A DNA stretch of 44,514 nt, taken from assembly GCA_937910425.1 (NCBI GenBank), contig CALEOJ010000386.1, positions 1 through 44,514 of the forward strand, read 5' to 3'. Position 1 is the stretch's first letter; each line of letters starts with the position of its first letter. The notes beneath the pieces are model-generated. The model was not told the DNA's origin, ran no database searches, and worked only from the letters and a program-made list of their open reading frames with translations. Both the position numbers and the translations under genes were made by a program. The DNA is from an uncultured candidate division WPS-2 bacterium. Its GTDB lineage: Bacteria; Vulcanimicrobiota; Vulcanimicrobiia; Vulcanimicrobiales; Vulcanimicrobiaceae. Positions 21,283-30,682 of the stretch are shown here, piece after piece.

Positions 21283-22224
21283 ATGCCTCCTGCCAAGCAA
21301 ACTCGGACGCTCGACGTGCGTCCGATCCCGACCTGGGAGCGTCACGGGCGCATCTTTTCGGCGTTCGCCGACCTGCGCGGTGATGCATCTCTGACGATCG
21401 TCACGGACCATGAACCCCGCCCGCTCCACCTGCAATTCCAGGAACGCCATCCTGACGAGTTCGTATGGGAACAACGCCAAGTGGGCAGCGGGCGATGGGA
21501 GGTAAAACTTCAATGGTCGCCGCGGGCCGAAAACGGCGTAGACGACCAGACCTTCTTTCAACGTTGTGCGGTCCTTTCCAACGCGAGTGAGGAGACGCTG
21601 CGTGCGTTCCAGCAGGTGGCCGGCGAACGAACCTTCGAGGAAGGCGCGTCGATCGTCGAGCAGGACGCCCAATGGCCGTATCTGGGCCTCGTCCGGAGCG
21701 GGACGCTATCCGCCATCATCGGTTCGAGCACGGGACGCGATCAGGGTCTTTTCGACTTCCTTCAGGGCGACACGTTCGGTGACGTCGAGACTCTCGACGG
21801 CGGCCGAACGCTTGCGCGCATCGTGGTGACGGCAGCGCCGGCACGAGTCGTCCTGATCCCGCGCGGTATCGTTATTTCAGCTATGATGGCGGATCCTACG
21901 TTTGGACGGCAGTTAGCGGCGGTCTGCGCACAACGAGTACGCGTTCTCGCAGCGCACTTCTCGGCACATGTCGCTCATCCCGCCATCGCGCGCGTTGCTG
22001 CCGCGCTCCTCCCTTACGCGTCGGCCGATGCTGGGCTTGCGCCCTCGTTAGGGCCCCTCCAACACATGACGCAGAATCAACTTGCCGTTGTCGCTGGAAC
22101 AGCGAAGGAAGTCGCAGCTCGTGCCATTGCGGAGCTCGAGGCGGCGGGGGCCCTGCAACGCACGCAGGGCCACATTTCCCGAATTGACCGCGCCAAGCTG
22201 CGGGCATTCATCCCGGAGCAATGA
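21283..22224 (+). CDS. DUF2249-Crp/Fnr family transcriptional regulator
   Basis: N-term LDVRPIPTWERHGRIFSAFADLRGDASLTIVTDHEPRPLHLQF (DUF2249-like); cNMP-binding core; HTH MTQNQLAVVAGTAKEVAARAIAELEAAGAL. Confidence 0.85.
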   Translation: MPPAKQTRTLDVRPIPTWERHGRIFSAFADLRGDASLTIVTDHEPRPLHLQFQERHPDEFVWEQRQVGSGRWEVKLQWSPRAENGVDDQTFFQRCAVLSNASEETLRAFQQVAGERTFEEGASIVEQDAQWPYLGLVRSGTLSAIIGSSTGRDQGLFDFLQGDTFGDVETLDGGRTLARIVVTAAPARVVLIPRGIVISAMMADPTFGRQLAAVCAQRVRVLAAHFSAHVAHPAIARVAAALLPYASADAGLAPSLGPLQHMTQNQLAVVAGTAKEVAARAIAELEAAGALQRTQGHISRIDRAKLRAFIPEQ

Positions 22225-22349
22225 GCCGTGAGAACGTGCAGCGGGCGTCTTGGGTCTCAGGGTTGCGATTTGCCGTTGCGCTTCACTCGAGAGCGACGGT
22301 ACCGGTCCGTGGCCGGTCTGGGTCTCGCATACGTGGCCGAGGAGTTCGT

Positions 22350-23225
22350 TCAGGAGTGACCCTTCCGCATTCGCTCCTCGCCCCGCTCGACGAACGAGGC
22401 CATCTCGTCCGCTAAGCGTTGAAGCGCGAGCTCCGCGACCTTCCGTCCTATGACAAAATCGAAGAAGCGCCCGAGAGCACCGAACGGCGGAACATATTGA
22501 CCATCAAGCGCGAGCCGGGTCAGCTGACCATTCGGTCGAACCGTAATGAAACCGTGAACCACTGGCAACGGCAGCCATCCGCTTGCGCGCCAAGTGAACG
22601 AGAAGGCTTCGTGCAGGCGCGAATGATCGCTGACGTCGCGGACTTGCGATGCCTCGCACCAGACATGTGCCCGTGCCCATCCGAAGGGCCCGATCCGGTG
22701 ATCCGGATTCGTCGCATGAAACAACTCGATGAGCTCGATCGTCCAGCTAAACGCAGATCGCACGTCTCGCTCGGCGTGGATAGCCGTCATGTTCGTGTCG
22801 AGACGCACAAGTTGCTGGCGAAGAGCCTTGAGCTCACGGAATCTCTTCGTTACGTCGCGCAGGATTGCCGCTACCCCAATGATGCTGCCGTCTGCGTCAC
22901 GCACCAGGAGAATCGTGAATTCGACGGAGATGCGCGCGCCGTCCTTACGCACCGCCGGAACAGCGAGCAGATCGCCGGCACCATAGCGCGTCTTCCCGGT
23001 CCGCATTGTCTCCGCATACCCGTTCCAGTGACGGCCCCGGAGATTTTCGGGGATCATGAGGTCGAGCGACTGTCCGAGCGCCTCCGCCTCCGAGAACCCG
23101 AAGATCCGCTCGGCGGCGTGGTTCCAGAATCGGATCAGTCCCCCGGTATCCGCGTAGATCAGCGCGTCGGGGGCATCTTGGACCAGGGTGCGGGAGAATC
23201 GATCGAGATCGAAGCCGACGTTCAT
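22350..23225 (-). CDS. PAS domain-SRPBCC fusion protein
   Basis: PAS: DAPDALIYADTGGLIRFWNHAAERIFGFSEAEALGQSL; C-term: VVHGFITVRPNGQLTRLALDGQYVPPFGALGRFFDFVIGRKVAELALQRLADEM. Confidence 0.75.
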   Translation of the reverse strand: MNVGFDLDRFSRTLVQDAPDALIYADTGGLIRFWNHAAERIFGFSEAEALGQSLDLMIPENLRGRHWNGYAETMRTGKTRYGAGDLLAVPAVRKDGARISVEFTILLVRDADGSIIGVAAILRDVTKRFRELKALRQQLVRLDTNMTAIHAERDVRSAFSWTIELIELFHATNPDHRIGPFGWARAHVWCEASQVRDVSDHSRLHEAFSFTWRASGWLPLPVVHGFITVRPNGQLTRLALDGQYVPPFGALGRFFDFVIGRKVAELALQRLADEMASFVERGEERMRKGHS

Positions 23226-23345
23226 GGCACTTTCCGTCGCCGCCGCGGATCGGCGGCAGACGCTATGACGAACCGGAGCTTAATATGTGGGAAGCGGGTG
23301 TGAAGCATGCGTAGGTGTCGCTTGAGTCGCTCCCGGCGCGGAATC

Positions 23346-23650
23346 GAGACCGGATGTACGGCAAAGGGTTGCCAAAGTCGTAGGGAGGAGCGATCACGGC
23401 CGGGATCCTCTTGAAGTTGTAGTAGGGTGGCGGCGAGCTGATCATCCACTCCAGTGTACGCGCTCCCCAGGGTTCGGGCCCGCCTTCTTCCCGTTCCTGA
23501 GACTCCACAGGATGTTGATGAACATCAGCAGGATGGCGAATGCCATCACATACGATGAGACCGATGCGAACTCGTTCCAGAAGCGGAATTGTGGGTCGTA
23601 GGTTGCTACGCGCCGTGGCATACCCAGCAGACCGAGCCAGTGCAGCCTGG
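23346..23650 (-). pseudogene. ctaD: Truncated, frameshifted cytochrome c oxidase subunit I (aa3-type) C-terminal remnant
   Basis: HWLGLLGMPRRVATYDPQFRFWNEFASVSSYVMAF...GPNP, frameshift, PWGARTLEWMISSPPPYYNFKRIPAV in the other frame. Confidence 0.85.
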
Positions 23651-23910
23651 CATCAAAATACCCATCCCGGCAGCAACCTCTGCGATGCATGTCGCAATGG
23701 GCTGCGCCCTCACGTGAAGATTCCTACCCTCGTCCATACTAGGACGGTCCCGAGTCGATCGCCTTGACATTAATCATTTGCAGACGGCGAATTCTTAGCG
23801 CGGACATTGCACTCGTCGCCGCGCACGCATGGAAGAGATCTCGAATGGCCAGCAGGATGACGCTCCGTGAAAGTCGCCTTCGGCGCTATGCAAAGATGGC
23901 GGCTCAGCAA

Positions 23911-24288
23911 TCATGGTTGACGGGCTGCTATCCGCTCGAACAAGCTGCGTAGGACGATAGCTTCATTGCGCTCGGTATCCTTCGCGCCATACACGAGGGT
24001 AATGGTCTTCGTCCGTTTTGCAACATCGAGAATCTCGCCGATGCTCCTGGAGGCACGAGATTGAGTAAGCTCCGCGCGATAACGCTTGCGAAATTCAGGC
24101 CATCTATCCGGATCGTGCCCAAACCATTTACGCAGCTCGGTGCTGGGAGCCAAGCCCTTCGCCCACGTATCGAGCTGGAGATCCGTCTTTTTTACGCCCC
24201 GCGGCCACAGGCGATCGACCAGGACTCGAAATCCGTCTCCTCTAGCTGGCTTGTCGTAGGCGCGTTTCAGCAGAATAGTGCGTGTCAT
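23911..24288 (-). CDS. DUF488 family protein (YeaO-like)
   Basis: LKRAYDKPARGDGFRVLVDRLWPRGVKKTDLQLDTWAKGLAPSTELRKWFGHDPDRWPEFRKRYRAEL. Confidence 0.9.
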   Translation of the reverse strand: MTRTILLKRAYDKPARGDGFRVLVDRLWPRGVKKTDLQLDTWAKGLAPSTELRKWFGHDPDRWPEFRKRYRAELTQSRASRSIGEILDVAKRTKTITLVYGAKDTERNEAIVLRSLFERIAARQP

Positions 24289-24289
24289 A

Positions 24290-25585
24290 CTATCTCCAAC
24301 GCATAAGCGCCGTTGCATTGATGCCGGGCCGCTTCGAAGCGTTCATGACCCTGTCCACCGGACTGCGAGATGTTTCCGCGACGGCGACATTCGCAAGCGA
24401 AAAGTCATCGTTCGCGAGATTTTCCACGGGAACGTTGATCTGCCCTAATAGTCGCTTGGCATTGCTCGTGTCACGCGAGCGGTTTACGCCACATACCGCC
24501 TCGATGCGACCACCCTTAAGGTAAAAAGCCATAAACGAATCTTGTGCAGGATGACCGCGCAGAACGACGTCGTCCCATTCCTTGGCACTTCCGTAATATT
24601 GCAGGCCCCAATCGTATTGGTCCGACCAGAAGAACGGTATCGGATCATACGGCGTCGTTTTGCCGCACATCGAATCTGCTGCGGCAGCGCCTTGCAATTG
24701 CGCGTTGTCGAAATGTTCCAAACGCACATGGCGATTCAGCCGCGGGCGCCAGGAACGCGCGATGTCGCCGGCGGCAAAGACGTTATCGATGCTCGTCCGG
24801 CAAAACTCGTCCGTCATCAGCCCATCCTTCGTGCCGACATCGCTCAGCATGCCCAGAGATGGGTCGATTCCAATGCCGATGACCGCTGTCGTGCAGGCAA
24901 CTGTGCGGCCGTCCGAGAGCACCGCTTCTTCGAGCGAACGCACACCGCGAAATTCCGTGACGGTCGGGCCGATCTTCACGTCAACGCCGTGGGCGCGGTG
25001 GTAATCCGCATAGAAGGCGCCCACCTCCGGACCCAAGGCATGCGCCATCGGAAGAGCGGGTGCAGCAATTATCACCTCGCAGCCCACCTTCTTGGCGGAC
25101 GCCGCTACCTCACATCCAATGAAGCCGCCGCCTACGACCAGGACGCGCGGATGCTGCTCAAAGTCTTTGCGTAGAGCCAGCGCCTGCGGTAGCGTGCGCA
25201 GATAGTGCACGCCTGGGAGACCGGCCCCCGGAATGAGGAGCTGTCGTGGTAGGCCTCCGGTGGCGATCAAGAGCTTGTCGTACTTGACGTGCGCACCGCT
25301 TGCGCACTCGACCAGACAAGCGTGCGGATCGATATGGACCGCACGATCGGCCATATGTAATTCGATTGCATTGCCTCGATAGAACTCCGGCGAACGCAGG
25401 AGCACGAAGTCGGAAGATACTTCGCCGCGCAACAACTGCTTCGAGAGCGGCGGCCGCTGATACGGCTGTTCAGGCTCTTTTCCGATGAGCACGATTCGAC
25501 CATCGAAGCCTGCGCCGCGAAGCGCTTCCGCAGCACTGACGCCGGCCACACCGGCCCCGACGATAACGTACGTGCGAGCTGTCAT
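24290..25585 (-). CDS. FAD-dependent NAD(P)H:ferredoxin reductase-like oxidoreductase
   Basis: YVIVGAGVAGVSAAEALRGAGFDGRIVLIGKEPEQPYQRPPLSKQLL; VLVVGGGFIGCEVAA; VFAAGDIARSW. Confidence 0.92.
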   Translation of the reverse strand: MTARTYVIVGAGVAGVSAAEALRGAGFDGRIVLIGKEPEQPYQRPPLSKQLLRGEVSSDFVLLRSPEFYRGNAIELHMADRAVHIDPHACLVECASGAHVKYDKLLIATGGLPRQLLIPGAGLPGVHYLRTLPQALALRKDFEQHPRVLVVGGGFIGCEVAASAKKVGCEVIIAAPALPMAHALGPEVGAFYADYHRAHGVDVKIGPTVTEFRGVRSLEEAVLSDGRTVACTTAVIGIGIDPSLGMLSDVGTKDGLMTDEFCRTSIDNVFAAGDIARSWRPRLNRHVRLEHFDNAQLQGAAAADSMCGKTTPYDPIPFFWSDQYDWGLQYYGSAKEWDDVVLRGHPAQDSFMAFYLKGGRIEAVCGVNRSRDTSNAKRLLGQINVPVENLANDDFSLANVAVAETSRSPVDRVMNASKRPGINATALMRWR

Positions 25586-25587
25586 GG

Positions 25588-25845
25588 CTACGCGGCGCCG
25601 AGCCCCTGTTTCGGTTTGGTCGCCGTCGCGTCGCCCTCGGTGGATTTGAACCCGATGCGCAAGTGCGAGTTATCGCAAAATGGCTTGTTGTTGGAGGCAC
25701 CGCAGCGACACAAGAAGATTGCGCCGCTACCATCGGCTTCGCCCTCCTGGGAGATCACATGGCCGCTTGGCCACAAAAGTTCGACAGCGCCGGTCACCAT
25801 GTTCGGACCATCGGCGGTTGCGGTAATTTGGATGGAAGCTGGCAT
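25588..25845 (-). CDS. CDGSH-type iron-sulfur protein
   Basis: AIFLCRCGASNNKPFCDNSHLRIGF, CxCx(n)CDxSH motif. Confidence 0.93.
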   Translation of the reverse strand: MPASIQITATADGPNMVTGAVELLWPSGHVISQEGEADGSGAIFLCRCGASNNKPFCDNSHLRIGFKSTEGDATATKPKQGLGAA

Positions 25846-26161
25846 TACGTATTCCTTTATGAGGTAGATTCTGCTCCGAATGTGTTTTTCTATGGAAAGC
25901 GTGCGACAAGGATTGCAATGTCGTCTTGCAGTTGCCCGGATCTGGCCGATCTCAATCTCGTGGGTGCCCGTCAGGAATCGGTACGCGCTCTTGCTCACGA
26001 ATTTGTACCGCGCCGATGACTCCGGTCATTGACAAATCGAGTTGCGCTACTTGCGCCACATCACATGGGCTCGCGGGTTAGAATGAGGAGGAGGATATTG
26101 AAGGGGCAGTTGACGTGTGGGCAAATGTTCAAAGTAATAAAGGCGCGCATTCGCCCCAGCG

Positions 26162-26800
26162 TCAACTGAGATGACGGCGTAAGAATGCTTGAACGTGATC
26201 CCAGCGATCGGCGATGACACGAGCAGGAAATGATTCCATGGTTACGCTGGTTTGCGACGCTGGGGCATCGTAGTGTTGGATTTCCACCATTTTGCCCGCC
26301 CCTTCAAGATCGCTACGGATCCCCTGAATCACGTCATCAGCATCGAGACGCGACGTCGCGAAGATAAGCAACACCGGACACTGGACGTCATGCGGATCAA
26401 ACGGTGCCGCCGGGTGCCAGTCCCCCGTCGGGCCGGTGCCCGCGTCTAAGTGAAGAATGATTGCAGCGGCGATGCCGGGGACGGTAGACGCGATCGCGCC
26501 ACAGCCTGCGCCCAATGACCACACTGCGATGCTCCCATGGCGGACATCGGGTCTATCGTTGAGAAAAATAATGGCTTCCGCGATACTGTGTTTGAGCTGT
26601 GCCCCATCAAACTGTTGCGCGAGCAATGGAAAAGCGAGCGTGACACGTGCTAGGCCCGAAAGCAGGTCTGCCACGTGGATTAACTCGGTAGCCGCGGTTG
26701 GCTCTTCCCCGATGACAATGACCGCCTGATGCTTTTCGGCGTCGCATGGGATTGCGAGATGAACCCGCACATCTCCAAGGAGAACCTCTTTAGTGTTCAT
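26162..26800 (-). CDS. Alpha/beta hydrolase (dienelactone hydrolase-like)
   Basis: QAVIVIGEEPTAATELIHVADLLSGLARVTLAFPLL; GSIAVWSLGAGCGAIAS; CPVLLIFATSRLDAD. Nucleophile context is unusual. Confidence 0.6.
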   Translation of the reverse strand: MNTKEVLLGDVRVHLAIPCDAEKHQAVIVIGEEPTAATELIHVADLLSGLARVTLAFPLLAQQFDGAQLKHSIAEAIIFLNDRPDVRHGSIAVWSLGAGCGAIASTVPGIAAAIILHLDAGTGPTGDWHPAAPFDPHDVQCPVLLIFATSRLDADDVIQGIRSDLEGAGKMVEIQHYDAPASQTSVTMESFPARVIADRWDHVQAFLRRHLS

Positions 26801-26988
26801 ACGGCGCCAAGCCGGCGGGCGATGAAGTCGACGACGTGCGCGCCGGCCGCATCCGGGCCCTGTTGCGCTTGCGGCTGTCCCCGCTGGCAACCGGCGATCG
26901 CTGCGGTTGCAACCGCGCCGGCGCCGACGTTGCGCCGAAATGCCGAACGTGGAAACGGCGCCTCGGGACTGTGCTCGGACTCGCTCAT
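26797..26988 (-). CDS. 63-aa protein with Tat/lipoprotein-like leader
   Basis: MSESEHSPEAPFPRSAFRRNVGAGAVATAAIAGCQRGQ; ATGA overlap with the downstream hydrolase gene. Confidence 0.5.
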   Translation of the reverse strand: MSESEHSPEAPFPRSAFRRNVGAGAVATAAIAGCQRGQPQAQQGPDAAGAHVVDFIARRLGAV

Positions 26989-27174
26989 CGTCACACTTTC
27001 CAAGCGACGAGCCCCTCGTCGCTGACATGCCGTTCCTCGATTAAGGAGAACCGTTTTCGCTTTCCGAGTGATTTTGGCGTCCGCGGAACTTACGCAAAGG
27101 ATCGTGCCTACGATACGACGGAACGACACCTGGTGAACGGTCGAAGAATTGGCATGGCGCCAAGAGGCGGCAAT

Positions 27175-27639
27175 ATGGATTTTGTGAGCACGATCTCGCC
27201 TACCGATCTGGTGGGCATCAAGTTGGTCGCCGAGTCGAACCAGTTCGCGATCTATGCCACCGGGCTCGAGACGTACCTCCTCATTCAACGCCACGAGAGC
27301 GTGCCGTGGACGGGTATCCTGCTCTCCGGTGACGGCCTGTTCCGCATTAGCGCCTTGCTCGGCGCGGCTACCCGAGATCTCTACCGGGAGGTAGCGGGGA
27401 AACTGTCGCCTACGAATCGCGAGCAGGCGGCCTTCGAGTCCCGGCCGATCGCGTCTGCCGCGACGAAGTCGGCTAGCGGGACGGAACGCCGAGATCTGTA
27501 TCAGGACGACCTGACCGAAGAACGCGAGATTTCGCCGATGCTCCGCGATACAATAGCGGCGACGTTGGTTCTCGATCCCGTCGACGGCGAGGAACATACG
27601 GGACAGCCATTGACGCGCCGGCCGTCAATTCAGCCGTAA
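27175..27639 (+). CDS. Hypothetical protein
   Basis: MDFVSTISPTDLVGIKLVAESNQFAIYATGLETYLLIQRHES...; codon-plausible. Confidence 0.45.
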   Translation: MDFVSTISPTDLVGIKLVAESNQFAIYATGLETYLLIQRHESVPWTGILLSGDGLFRISALLGAATRDLYREVAGKLSPTNREQAAFESRPIASAATKSASGTERRDLYQDDLTEEREISPMLRDTIAATLVLDPVDGEEHTGQPLTRRPSIQP

Positions 27640-27760
27640 GGGTCGACGGCGTCGGGGTCGATACTTTGCGCCCTCGGCGCACGGATCGAGGCCTGTTCGA
27701 GGATCGTTGGGGGACCAGGTTCTGGACGTAGAGCTAGAGTGAAGGGTCGCTCCGAACCAC

Positions 27761-27840
27761 GGATGAAGAAGCTGGTTCGAAAGAAGAAGCGGTAAACGGG
27801 GAGACTACGGCGATGCCGACGCGGCTTGAGCAGGTCCCGA
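27761..27840 (+). repeat. Diverged direct repeat, copy A
   Basis: gatgaagaagctggttcgaaagaagaagcggtaaacggggagactacggcgatgccgacgcggcttgagcaggtcccg; matches 30011-30090. Confidence 0.6.
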
Positions 27841-28298
27841 CCCGCGCAAGTGATGCAGCGAGGGTGCGTTTGACTGTTCGGTGCCGCCGAAGGTCGACAG
27901 CTCGAAGCCTTGTTGCTATTGGCTCCGATCGCCCGCGGCAAGACGACGCTCGCGGGCCGGTCGGCCGCGTCCGTGTGCGAACGAGGAACATGCGCTCTTC
28001 CGACGACGGAGCCTGCCGCGATGATAGCGCAGCTCCACAGCGTGTGTCGCCAACGCCCTCCAAGGTCTGCTGCAAGACGTAGCGGAATACGTCTACACGG
28101 TCTCGAGCCCGGCGGAAAAACTGTCCGACGGTCAAAGGTCGTCGAAGCGCAGCGCCAAGGCACGTTGCCCATGCTCGAACCGGGCGATTCGTGCGAATAC
28201 GAGCTGCAGTTCGACGTGCGAATTCTCTGGGCGATTGATTACTCATGTTCGTTTTTGACGAAGCGCATCGAAAAGTTCACGCGCCTGACGATCGTCGT

Positions 28299-29924
28299 AT
28301 GGTCGTCATCCTACGGCGGCGGTACATCATCTGGCTCGTCGTCGTCGTCGCCGTGCCGATCGTGCTCGCCTGGTCGCAAGTGCTCGTGCTCGGGATCCAC
28401 TCCGCCTCAGCGCCGCTCGCGGGCATCACAGCCAGCACGCCGAACGGCGAGCCGCGCGGCTTTCCGGTATGGATCCGGTGGACACACTATGCGAATCTGT
28501 TCTTCCTCTTTCTCGTGATGCGCAGTGGTCTATCGATCCTCATGGACCATCCACGACTCTATTGGCACAACGATTGCACCCCCGGAACAGAATGGTTACG
28601 CTTTACGCCGATCGACGTTCCGAAGGACCGCGCTTGGACTGCGAAGGACGATGCGCGTTATATCTCACCGTTCATCGCGCTGCCCGGTTACAGGCACACT
28701 CCCGGGATGGGCCGGTCCTGGCATTTCATCACTGATTATGGATTTATTCTAGTCGGTGTTATCTATGTCGCGATGCTCGTCGCTAGCGGGCAATGGCCGC
28801 GGCTTATTCCCACCTCGTGGGCGATCGTTCCATACGCATGGGAGACTTTCGTGCACTACGCGACCTTTCACTTTCCGGTCGAGCCGAACGGCTACTATGC
28901 GTACAACGCGATTCAACAGCTCGCGTACTTCGGCGTCGTTTTTATTATGGCGCCGCTCTCCATCTTGACGGGAATTGCGATGTCGCCGGCTGTCGATAGC
29001 GCCTTTCCTTGGTATCCGCGGATATTCGGTGGTCGGCAGGGCGGCCGCTCAATCCACTTTCTGCTTCTCTGCGGATACGTCGCTTTCACCATCGTGCACG
29101 TCAGCCTCGTATTCTGGACCGGAGCGCAGCGTAACTTCAACCACATCGTCTTGGGCACCGACGACACGCGCTTACTCGGACTGCTCCTCGGTTGCGCCGG
29201 TCTTGCCGTTGTGGTTGCCTCGTGGATCGTCGCGTACGTGGTCGCGTGGAGGTATCCGCGTCTGATTCAACGCTTGCACAAGGCGTTAGTCTTTCCGCTC
29301 GAACTCGGCGTGAGCGCCTCCACTCGCTTCAATCCGGCGGAGCGCTATACCCGAGCGGACGTTTCGCCATACTTTTGGGCGAACGGCAAGATGCCGGATT
29401 CCGATGAATGGAAACGCCTCGTGGCGGACGACTTCCGCGGGTACCGTTTGCGCGTCAGCGGCTGCGTCGAGAACTCCGTCGACTTGAGCCTCGACGAGAT
29501 TCGGGCGCTCGGACACGACGAACACGTGTCGTTGCATCACTGCATTCAAGGGTGGAGCGGAATCGCACAGTGGGGCGGCATCTCGATGGTGCGCCTTATC
29601 GGGTTGGTGAAGCCGTTGCCGGGCGCGCGCGTCGTCGAGTTCATCTCATTCGGCGAAGCGACGTTCGGTGGAGTCTATTACGATACGCAACGGGTCGAGG
29701 ACGTCGTCAAACCCGAGTGCCTTCTCGCCTACGAGATGAACGACGTGCCTCTTCCGCAGGTGCATGGTGCACCGATACGTTTGCGCGTGGAAAATCAGCT
29801 CGGCTTCAAAATGGTTAAATGGATTCGCGAGATTCGCTTTGTCGAGACGGAGAAGGCCATCGGTGAAGGTCACGGCGGGGCGAACGAAGATCAAGAATAC
29901 TTCGACCTATTGCCGTATATCTAG
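28299..29924 (+). CDS. Cytochrome b561-like membrane domain fused to sulfite-oxidase-family molybdopterin domain
   Basis: IRWTHYANLFFLFLVMRSGL, WETFVHYATFHFPVEPNGYYAYNAIQQLAYF; then VSLHHCIQGWSGIAQWGGISM, HGAPIRLRVENQLGFKMVKWIREIRFVE. Confidence 0.88.
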   Translation: MVVILRRRYIIWLVVVVAVPIVLAWSQVLVLGIHSASAPLAGITASTPNGEPRGFPVWIRWTHYANLFFLFLVMRSGLSILMDHPRLYWHNDCTPGTEWLRFTPIDVPKDRAWTAKDDARYISPFIALPGYRHTPGMGRSWHFITDYGFILVGVIYVAMLVASGQWPRLIPTSWAIVPYAWETFVHYATFHFPVEPNGYYAYNAIQQLAYFGVVFIMAPLSILTGIAMSPAVDSAFPWYPRIFGGRQGGRSIHFLLLCGYVAFTIVHVSLVFWTGAQRNFNHIVLGTDDTRLLGLLLGCAGLAVVVASWIVAYVVAWRYPRLIQRLHKALVFPLELGVSASTRFNPAERYTRADVSPYFWANGKMPDSDEWKRLVADDFRGYRLRVSGCVENSVDLSLDEIRALGHDEHVSLHHCIQGWSGIAQWGGISMVRLIGLVKPLPGARVVEFISFGEATFGGVYYDTQRVEDVVKPECLLAYEMNDVPLPQVHGAPIRLRVENQLGFKMVKWIREIRFVETEKAIGEGHGGANEDQEYFDLLPYI

Positions 29925-30010
29925 CTGGACGAAGACTGGGAGCCAGTCACGGGCTTGGGCACGATTGGGTACTTGACCCGAGCTTGCCGAACGGCTGCGG
30001 GAAAGCGAAC

Positions 30011-30090
30011 GCGGTGAAGAAGCGGGCTCGGCGGAAGAAGCGCTGACAGGGAGGTTGTCGCGATGCCGGCGCGGCTTGAGCGGATCCCGG
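30011..30090 (+). repeat. Diverged direct repeat, copy B
   Basis: gcggtgaagaagcgggctcggcggaagaagcgctgacagggaggttgtcgcgatgccggcgcggcttgagcggatcccg. Confidence 0.6.
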
Positions 30091-30114
30091 AGGCGTGAGC
30101 AAGTGTGCTGGATC

Positions 30115-30654
30115 TTACGCTTCGAAGAGCACGTCGTAGCGGAGTCTGCCCGCCTCGGTAACGCGGACGCCCACAGTCGGAATGTGTGAGCGAAGTTTGC
30201 CGTCGTGCATCAGGTGCTGGACCCGGACGCCGTGCAGCAGGAACGCGGCGTCGGATATCAGCCGGCGATGACAGCGCCACCAGAGGGTTTCCGAGCATAA
30301 GATCGCGACGCGCGCCGCCGCCGCCCGCGCAAGTAACGCGACGAGGGCGCGCGTGAAGGCGTCCGTTTCCATGTAGTCCGCGTACGCGCGGAATGAGGGG
30401 TGGCGCAGAGCGACGTTGTTGCTGGTGCGATCGACCTTACGAAAACCTCCGAGGGTCGGCTCCCAGAGATAGGCGCTTCCGGTCCTTTCGGGCACCCAGC
30501 GCTCCATCTCTTCGCGCCAGAATTGCGGATGACGGCGACTCTTGGGGACCGAGCGAACGTCGACAATCGACTCGATCGCGGCTTCGCGAATGAGCCGAGC
30601 GAGTTCGTCGGCAGTTGCAGTTCCGTGTCCAAGCGTGAGCAACTCTCGCGCCAT
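30115..30654 (-). CDS. DUF488 family protein
   Basis: LLTLGHGTATADELARLIREAAIESIVDVRSVPKSRRHPQFWREEM; ILCSETLWWRCHRRLISD. Confidence 0.9.
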   Translation of the reverse strand: MARELLTLGHGTATADELARLIREAAIESIVDVRSVPKSRRHPQFWREEMERWVPERTGSAYLWEPTLGGFRKVDRTSNNVALRHPSFRAYADYMETDAFTRALVALLARAAAARVAILCSETLWWRCHRRLISDAAFLLHGVRVQHLMHDGKLRSHIPTVGVRVTEAGRLRYDVLFEA

Positions 30655-30682
30655 CGAGCCCACTTCACGCACAACGTATTGC

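Noticed and set aside
23764-23777. FNR-like TTGACATTAATCAT
   Set aside because: Two mismatches from TTGAT-N4-ATCAA and next to a pseudogene; too weak compared with 21225-21238.
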